Assembly (NCBI RefSeq): GCF_040222385.1
Contig: NZ_JAVKDF010000028.1
Coordinates: 115,519 to 179,518 of the forward strand
Origin: Imperialibacter sp040222385
GTDB lineage: Bacteria; Bacteroidota; Bacteroidia; Cytophagales; Cyclobacteriaceae
Direction of reading: 5' to 3'
Length of the DNA stretch: 64,000 bases
The position numbers and the translations under genes are program-made. The notes below the pieces were generated by a model, which did no database searches, was not told the DNA's origin, and saw only the letters and a program-made list of their open reading frames with translations. Below, in pieces: positions 59,181-64,000 of this stretch. Each line of letters begins with the position of its first letter. The stretch's first letter is position 1.

Positions 59181-59460
59181 CCCAGTTAAAGGCTTAACTG
59201 GGTAGGGGTGAAGCGCATGTGTGGGTGGTAGATAAGCGCTTGTGACATAGGTAGTAAAGGCGTTAACAAAGGTGAGACAACGCCTTGTCAGACCTGAGTA
59301 AAGGGCTTAACAAGAGACTGCGGTGCGCACCATACCAAGCCAGTGGTAGGCAGCGTAGGTAGTGAGTGGTGCGCAGCAAACGAGTTGATATACTACGCAG
59401 TGCAGAAGGCAGCAATGAAGAAGGTTTTGGACGAGGAGCCGTGCGCCTTTAACTAGTATA
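59181..59460. ncRNA. Hairpin-dense non-coding block
   Basis: The pairs in order are CCCAGTTAA/TTAACTGGG (59181-59202), AAGCGC/GCGCTT (59211-59241), AAGGCGTT/AACGCCTT (59257-59286), TGCGCACCA/TGGTGCGCA (59324-59375) enclosing TACCA/TGGTA (59333-59348), and TATACTA/TAGTATA (59389-59460) enclosing AAGGC/GCCTT. All are perfect. The plus strand is purine-rich and contains no credible reading frame. It is part of a 576-bp gap between two minus-strand genes. It could be a structured RNA or a mobile palindromic remnant; the strand is undetermined. Confidence 0.45.
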
Positions 59461-59545
59461 CGAAATTTGGAGCAAAAAAGGTGGATTATATCGGCGTGAG
59501 CAGCAGTTTTTGAGCACGGACAACTGAAGCCTGCCAAAACAAAAC

Positions 59546-59584
59546 TTCCCGAAAGTTTTGCCATGTGTTGGCTACTTTCGGGAA
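59546..59584 (-). terminator. Terminator of the YtxH gene
   Basis: A perfect 11-bp stem, TTCCCGAAAGT and ACTTTCGGGAA, is followed on the minus strand by GTTTTGTTTT. It lies 33 bp after the YtxH stop. Confidence 0.75.
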
Positions 59585-59616
59585 GCTGAACTCATTGTCT
59601 ATAAATGATTTTGACT

Positions 59617-59889
59617 TTAGCTGTCTTTGCCTACAAGTTTGGCGTCTTCTAATTTCGACGCCCCATTTTTAGAGAGGCGCATGGCTTCTTTACCGACAGT
59701 CTCAATTTTGCTAGAAACATTATCGATCACCTTATTGAACTTGGACTCCATCTCATCGAAATAATGATCTCCCTTCTTGCCAATTTTCTTCCTTGTGGCA
59801 GTGCCTTTAGCAGGGGCAAACAGTATTCCTAAGGCAGCTCCAATAGATGCACTTACCAATACACTAACTAATACTTTTCCAGCGTTCAT
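59617..59889 (-). CDS. YtxH domain protein
   Basis: The protein has 90 residues. It has an N-terminal membrane segment rich in Gly and Ala (VLVSVLVSASIGAALGILFAPAKGTATRKKI), the YtxH signature with the FAP-x-K-G turn, then an amphipathic helix of about 50 residues (FDEMESKFNKVIDNVSSKIETV). YtxH proteins are small stress-associated membrane proteins of unknown mechanism. Single gene with its own terminator. Confidence 0.9.
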   Translation of the reverse strand: MNAGKVLVSVLVSASIGAALGILFAPAKGTATRKKIGKKGDHYFDEMESKFNKVIDNVSSKIETVGKEAMRLSKNGASKLEDAKLVGKDS

Positions 59890-60025
59890 AATTTTACGGT
59901 TTTGTTACAAATAATTCATTAAAATGGTCAGGCTGTATTATACTTAACGGAAGAAAAGGCCTTTCTGTTATAAATTGAGGCTATTTTATGAACGAGGCAG
60001 TCTCAATCCGGCCAGGTATAACGGC

Positions 60026-62497
60026 TCAATTGGCGTCGAGGGAGTCCAGGGGACTCTTTATCGCCGTTTGCCAACATTTCTCAGCAATGACCAGGGTGGA
60101 AATAAAAAGAATAAACAAAACGGGGAAAAGAATCAGCGTCGGGTCAAGCCCGATCCTGAAAGGATAGTCGTCCAGCCACTCTTTGGCACTGAACCATACG
60201 ATGGGGTTGGAAATGAGGTAGGCGATGAGAATAAGTTTAAGAAAATCGTAGAGCAGAAGCAACATAATATTGTGGGTTGGAGCACCAAGAATTTTTCTGA
60301 TACCAATTTCCTTAGTTCGTTTCTGCGTTACATAGGAGGCCAGCCCAAACATGCCCATATTAGCGATGACGATAGCGATAATGGCGAAAAAGAAGAACAT
60401 TTTCAGCATGCCTTCCTCCAGCGCCAGTCGGTTTTCGAAGCCCCTGCTCAGGAAGAAGAAATTGGGAAAATATGCCCCGATTTGAAATTTCATTTCCTGC
60501 AAGAAGGTTGATATGTTCTCACTTTGGTTGGGCTGGTAGAACAAGACAAAATCCATGTACGTTCTGTGTCGGAAGCCTGTAACGTAAATTGAGGGAGGTG
60601 CAGTAGCCTGTTGGTTTTTGACCACGCCCACTACCATATGGTAGCCACCCCGGGAGTCAATGGTTTGCCCTATTGCCATTTCCGGGTCGCCGAAGCCTAG
60701 TGCTTTGACGGCAGATTCATTCACCACCAAAGAGTTGAAGTCGTCACCCATATTTCTGAAGTTACGCCCAGCCCGGAAAACTGATGAGGAGTCTTTCCAG
60801 TACTGATGGTCAATCACATATAAATTAAAGGTGGTGTCTTTTAGGCCGGGAAAGAGCTTTGCATAAATACCGTCTTCTTGTTTTTCTACCGGTGCCAGGC
60901 CCGAAATGGCCTGCATTGTTTTGATTTTGCCCTGGTAGAGATTTGAAATATGTATGCCCCTGATGCCCTCGCCTCTGTTGTGAAGTATAAAACGGTCGAC
61001 TTGATTGGTGAACTCCGCATTTGCGCCCGGCAGCCCGGGAAATACGCCGCTCATTTTGATCTCACGTGAGGTGCCACCGCTTCTTTCTATATAATCCAGC
61101 TGCAGATAGACAATATAAACAGCCGAAAGGAAGATGATAGAGGAGGTTAGTTGGAAGATCAGCAGGGAGCGGATAATGCTGCTTCCTTTGCTAAGGTTGC
61201 CTGAGTTGATCATGCTAGTCTTGCCTCTGAGAGAGTCGATTGGATTGAGTGACGACAAGTGAAAGGCCGGATAGGCGCTGGATAACAGGGTGCTCACCAG
61301 GATAAGCAGAATAAGAAAGAGAACAAACACTGCCATGTTGGAATATCCCACTGGCGGGTAGCTGATGTTGGTATACATCACAATCAACTTAGTGCCAAAC
61401 AGAAAGAAAAAGATGCTGAGCAAGCCTGCCAGGGTGTTAGTGAGCAATGCCTCACCCACAAAGGTGAGCGTGAGTTGTGTGGGTGTGATACCAAGCAACT
61501 TTCTCACACCAATTTCCTTTGCCCGTTCTATGCTATTGATGATGGCGTTGTTGACATAGTTGGTGCAGGCAAGCACAACAATGATGACCGCAATCACAGC
61601 CAGAAAGACGAGTAAGGTGGGACTGATGCCGTCTTCGGGCTCATTGGAGATTTCTGTTGACAGATGAATGTCCTCAATCGGGCGGAGGAAAATCCCTTTT
61701 TCGTAAGTTTCCATTTCTGCGGAAGACCCCGGGGAAGTGGCCGCCTTTTCAATAGATGAAACATCAAAATCTGGCGACACAAGAACGTAGGTATAAACAA
61801 CCTCTGATTTTTGTATGCCGGGATTGTCCATGCCGGCGGCCGGGGAGCTTAAAGAGGCCAGTAGATCAAATTTGAGGTGGGTTTTCTCAGGCCTGTCGTC
61901 GAATACACCTCTTATGACATAGGTTTGTTCGAAAAACCCCGCCGCAGCCGAAACAAACTCCTGGCCGACAATGGAAGTGTTGTTTTCCATTTGTTGGGGA
62001 AAGATTCTTTTTGCCAGTGTGGCCGAGAGCAGCAAGGTGTTGGGGGCTGCGAGCGCTGAATCCCGATTGCCCTGGAGCAGCGTCAGTGAAAGTACATCCA
62101 GTATGGAGCGGTCGGCGTAGTAGGCCTTTTCAACAAATACACTGAGGGCAAGGGAATCATGTTTCTGGTATTTGAAAAAGGCACTGCCATACTCAGAAAA
62201 GGGAAGCAACCGGGCATATCCAGCTATTTCGACGTGGTTATTTGCCAAACGAAGCCCGTCAATCGGAGCGGTGAAGGCATCTCTGACTGTAATCTCGCCT
62301 CTTGTAGACGTAGTGGTTTCAACTCGAAAGACGCTTTGGGCTTGGGGAAGCCGGTCATAGAAGAGGTGTGACTGGATATAATTAAAAAGAAAAATACAGG
62401 CCGCCATGCCCAGCGTTAGCCCCAGAATATTCAGGTAAGCTGCACCTTTATTGCGCAAAATGTTCCTTACAGAAATAAGGAGAAAGTTCTTAATCAT
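60026..62497 (-). CDS. Large FtsX/MacB-type ABC permease (two permease halves)
   Basis: The protein has 823 residues. The N-terminal TM (RNILRNKGAAYLNILGLTLGMAACIFLFNYI) is followed by a periplasmic MacB-like domain (about 45-280), three TM helices (LVFLAVIAVIIVVLACTNYVNNAI; LLTNTLAGLLSIFFFLFGT; FVLFLILLILVSTLLSSAYPA), another TM near 440, a second periplasmic domain and three final TM helices (FFFFAIIAIVIANMGMFGLASY; LLLYDFLKLILIAYL; LILFPVLFILFISTLVI). Both halves keep the coupling motif AKEIGVRKLLG or TKEIGIRKILG. Such permeases are abundant in Bacteroidota and need a separate ATPase, which is not encoded here. Confidence 0.92.
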   Translation of the reverse strand: MIKNFLLISVRNILRNKGAAYLNILGLTLGMAACIFLFNYIQSHLFYDRLPQAQSVFRVETTTSTRGEITVRDAFTAPIDGLRLANNHVEIAGYARLLPFSEYGSAFFKYQKHDSLALSVFVEKAYYADRSILDVLSLTLLQGNRDSALAAPNTLLLSATLAKRIFPQQMENNTSIVGQEFVSAAAGFFEQTYVIRGVFDDRPEKTHLKFDLLASLSSPAAGMDNPGIQKSEVVYTYVLVSPDFDVSSIEKAATSPGSSAEMETYEKGIFLRPIEDIHLSTEISNEPEDGISPTLLVFLAVIAVIIVVLACTNYVNNAIINSIERAKEIGVRKLLGITPTQLTLTFVGEALLTNTLAGLLSIFFFLFGTKLIVMYTNISYPPVGYSNMAVFVLFLILLILVSTLLSSAYPAFHLSSLNPIDSLRGKTSMINSGNLSKGSSIIRSLLIFQLTSSIIFLSAVYIVYLQLDYIERSGGTSREIKMSGVFPGLPGANAEFTNQVDRFILHNRGEGIRGIHISNLYQGKIKTMQAISGLAPVEKQEDGIYAKLFPGLKDTTFNLYVIDHQYWKDSSSVFRAGRNFRNMGDDFNSLVVNESAVKALGFGDPEMAIGQTIDSRGGYHMVVGVVKNQQATAPPSIYVTGFRHRTYMDFVLFYQPNQSENISTFLQEMKFQIGAYFPNFFFLSRGFENRLALEEGMLKMFFFFAIIAIVIANMGMFGLASYVTQKRTKEIGIRKILGAPTHNIMLLLLYDFLKLILIAYLISNPIVWFSAKEWLDDYPFRIGLDPTLILFPVLFILFISTLVIAEKCWQTAIKSPLDSLDAN

Positions 62498-62619
62498 TAT
62501 GGCAAGTAGTAGGTAAAGAGCCTTTTACGACAAATGACGTGCCATGCAAAAGAATGTATGAATAGGCCACTTGAGAGCAGATTGATCAGGTTGTTGGATG
62601 CGGTTTTTGTTCAAATATG

Positions 62620-62634
62620 TACAGAAAATGTACG
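62620..62634. promoter_or_regulatory. Short inverted repeat ahead of the permease gene
   Basis: GTACA (62620-62624) and TGTAC (62630-62634) are separated by GAAAA. The site lies between the sigma-factor gene and the permease gene, about 120 bp upstream of the permease start. It could be a regulator site; no cognate regulator is encoded nearby. Confidence 0.3.
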
Positions 62635-62658
62635 GTGGTGCGCTCAGTAAATGGCCAG

Positions 62659-63888
62659 TTACTTGAGTAAGTCGATACTCCTCTGAATCGTTTGCTTATC
62701 GGTCGATGTTTTGGCAAGTGCAAGTGCCCGCTCAAGGTGAGCCTTCGCTTTAGTGTTATCGATGCCTTTGTAAAGTTCGCCAAGCAGCATAAAGTAGAAG
62801 TGATTGTCAATTAGTTTCAGTTTCTCAGCTTCAATGATCGCTACTTCCTTTCCACTGACTTTGGCAAGTGCATAGGTTCTATTCAATGCCGCTATCGGCG
62901 AGTACTCCAGTTGCAATAGCTGGTTGTAGAGCTGAAGGATATTTTCCCACTTCTCTTTTGTGTCTTGTTTTATCGTATGCCAGTAGGCAATGCTCGCTTC
63001 AAAATGGTATTTAGAAATCCGGGTTCCTTGCGAGGCTTCTTTCAGATAGATAGCGCCGCTGGTGATCAGCTCCTGGTTCCAAAGTGTTTCGTCCTGATTT
63101 TGATATAATACCAGCTCTCCATTTTGCCCTTTCCGGGCCTTTAGTCTGGAGGCGTGGAAACACATGAGCGCCATCAGTGCATTGACGGGCGGTGTATTGG
63201 TTCGAGGGTTTGCTATGAGCAATCGACAGAGCCTCATCGCTTCCTGGCAGAGCTCTTCCTGCACCACAGCTTCCTTGCTCTCTGAGTAGTAGCCCTCATT
63301 AAACAGCAGATACAATGTGGTGAGTACTGCATCTATCCGGTTGTTGATCTCGTTTTCTCCGGGGAATGCTATCGGTATCTTCTCTATTCTCAGCTTCTCC
63401 CTTGCCCTGAACAACCGCTTGTTGGTGGTTTCTTTACTGGTTAAAAAGGCATTGGCGATTTCATCGATGCCAAAGCCACAAAGGATTCGGAGCGCCAAAC
63501 CAATTTGCGACTCAACGGGGATGGCCGGATGGCAAATGGCAAACAACATTTGCAGCTGGCTGTCGGCAATGTTTTGGTCTGATAGGTCGATATCAATTTC
63601 TGCTGTTGTCACCTCCGAGGGAGTCAAATTAGGCTTGACCTTATCCGTGAAAATATGCTGACGGGTGAGGTGGTTTTTTGCTTTGTTTTTGGCCACTGCA
63701 TACAACCAGGCGGTGGGATTTTCAGGAATCTTGTTGTAAGTCCAGGTTTCAATGGCCAGCATGAACGTTTCGCTGGCAATGTCTTCGGCCACTTCGATAT
63801 GGCCGGCTCCGAAGCGCCTGCAAAGCACAGCGGTGATTTTGCTGAACTCAGTCCGAAACAGGTGGGGAATTAGCTCCTGGTGGGTCAT
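62659..63888 (-). CDS. ECF42-type sigma factor with TPR-like extension (DUF6596)
   Basis: The protein has 409 residues, more than twice the usual ECF length. Residues of about 10-80 are sigma region 2 (FGAGHIEVAEDIASETFMLAIETWTYNKIPENPTAWLYAVAKNKAKNHLTR), about 120-170 are region 4 (ALRILCGFGIDEIANAFLTSKETTNKRLFRAREKL), and the rest is the DUF6596/TPR-like domain (LLFNEGYYS, LCRLLIANP, NALMALMCFHASRLKAR, YSPIAALNRTYALAKVSG, HLERALALA). This is the ECF42 architecture. Its usual partner, a YCII/DGPF-type protein, would be encoded upstream, beyond the window edge. Confidence 0.93.
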   Translation of the reverse strand: MTHQELIPHLFRTEFSKITAVLCRRFGAGHIEVAEDIASETFMLAIETWTYNKIPENPTAWLYAVAKNKAKNHLTRQHIFTDKVKPNLTPSEVTTAEIDIDLSDQNIADSQLQMLFAICHPAIPVESQIGLALRILCGFGIDEIANAFLTSKETTNKRLFRAREKLRIEKIPIAFPGENEINNRIDAVLTTLYLLFNEGYYSESKEAVVQEELCQEAMRLCRLLIANPRTNTPPVNALMALMCFHASRLKARKGQNGELVLYQNQDETLWNQELITSGAIYLKEASQGTRISKYHFEASIAYWHTIKQDTKEKWENILQLYNQLLQLEYSPIAALNRTYALAKVSGKEVAIIEAEKLKLIDNHFYFMLLGELYKGIDNTKAKAHLERALALAKTSTDKQTIQRSIDLLK

Positions 63889-63943
63889 TGATCAATAAGT
63901 GGAGTGTAGAGCATGGTGTATCGACTATGTGGTGGGACCAGCG

Positions 63944-64000
63944 GAGGCTGGGGGGGCCGCCGGCGTGGCCCCGGCCGGGGCGGGGGGGGGGGGGAGGGTA
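63944..64000. other. G-rich low-quality contig end
   Basis: The final ~57 bases are almost entirely G and C, with runs of seven and fourteen G, unlike the mixed composition elsewhere. This looks like sequencing or assembly noise at a contig end and should not be interpreted biologically. Confidence 0.8.

Noticed and set aside
59307..59564. 85-codon minus-strand open frame through the hairpin-dense block
   Set aside because: Cys/Leu-rich with no family signal, and it overlaps most of the perfect inverted repeats, which explain the sequence better.
1..64000. CRISPR array, restriction-modification, toxin-antitoxin, prophage or insertion sequence
   Set aside because: Read for repeats and for typical proteins on both strands; none was seen. 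The only tandem repeats are the MBG-coding array and the two-copy element at 20424-20687.

Overview
The window looks like a piece of a Bacteroidota chromosome, most likely a gliding-type marine or soil member of the Cytophagales. The reasons are the gldA-gldF-gldG genes, proteins with type IX secretion (T9SS) C-terminal domains of type A and type B, a PorP/SprF-like protein, DUF families typical of the phylum (DUF4340, DUF5777, DUF6377, DUF6596), promoter -7 boxes close to TAnnTTTG, and few recognisable Shine-Dalgarno sites. The genus call is inference. No tRNA, rRNA, CRISPR array, transposase, phage gene or recognisable defence system was seen. The last ~60 bases are a G-rich run unlike the rest and look like a low-quality contig end.

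Layout. 1-1031: 5' part of a GH20 hexosaminidase lipoprotein, divergent from a TetR-led operon (1220-6849) that encodes a LolA-like periplasmic protein, two FtsX-type permeases, a LolD-like ATPase and an outer-membrane barrel; together they could form an envelope-spanning transport system for a lipid, lipoprotein or hydrophobic compound. 7052-11857: a BrkB/YihY membrane protein converging on a lipoprotein, a DUF4442 hotdog protein and an SGLT-like sodium symporter. 12461-22025: a T9SS block with a small secreted protein, a 1915-residue multidomain surface protein (five 79-residue MBG repeats, cadherin-like domains, type B sorting domain), a PorP/SprF protein, two tandem copies of an unidentified structured element, and a PD40-OmpA protein. 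22080-26221: an adaptor/MacB-type permease/TolC operon without its own ATPase. 26531-36335: DinB protein, a PAS-only sensor, the gldA-gldF-gldG-DUF4340 operon, an AsmA-like protein and a membrane EEP-type nuclease/phosphatase.

36366-41464 (minus strand): lipoprotein, two-TM protein, CE2-like SGNH esterase, DUF486, TspO, then a small operon of a c-type haem lipoprotein, a DUF5777 barrel and YceI. 41813-48710: a secreted metzincin with a T9SS tag, an amidohydrolase lipoprotein, a DUF6377 membrane regulator, a short beta-solenoid-like protein and a PHP-domain protein. 48854-54284: an ArnT-like and a GtrB/ArnC-like glycosyltransferase, a GH18 protein, and a WYL regulator with two SRPBCC proteins. 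54372-64000: pgi, an exported HisC-like aminotransferase, an exported M20 amidohydrolase, a 280-nt hairpin-dense non-coding block, YtxH, a large FtsX permease and an ECF42 sigma factor.

The most promising unexplained items are the tandem element at 20424-20687, the hairpin-dense block at 59181-59460, the LolA/ABC/barrel operon at 1220-6849, and the Tat-type exported aminotransferase at 56222-57388.
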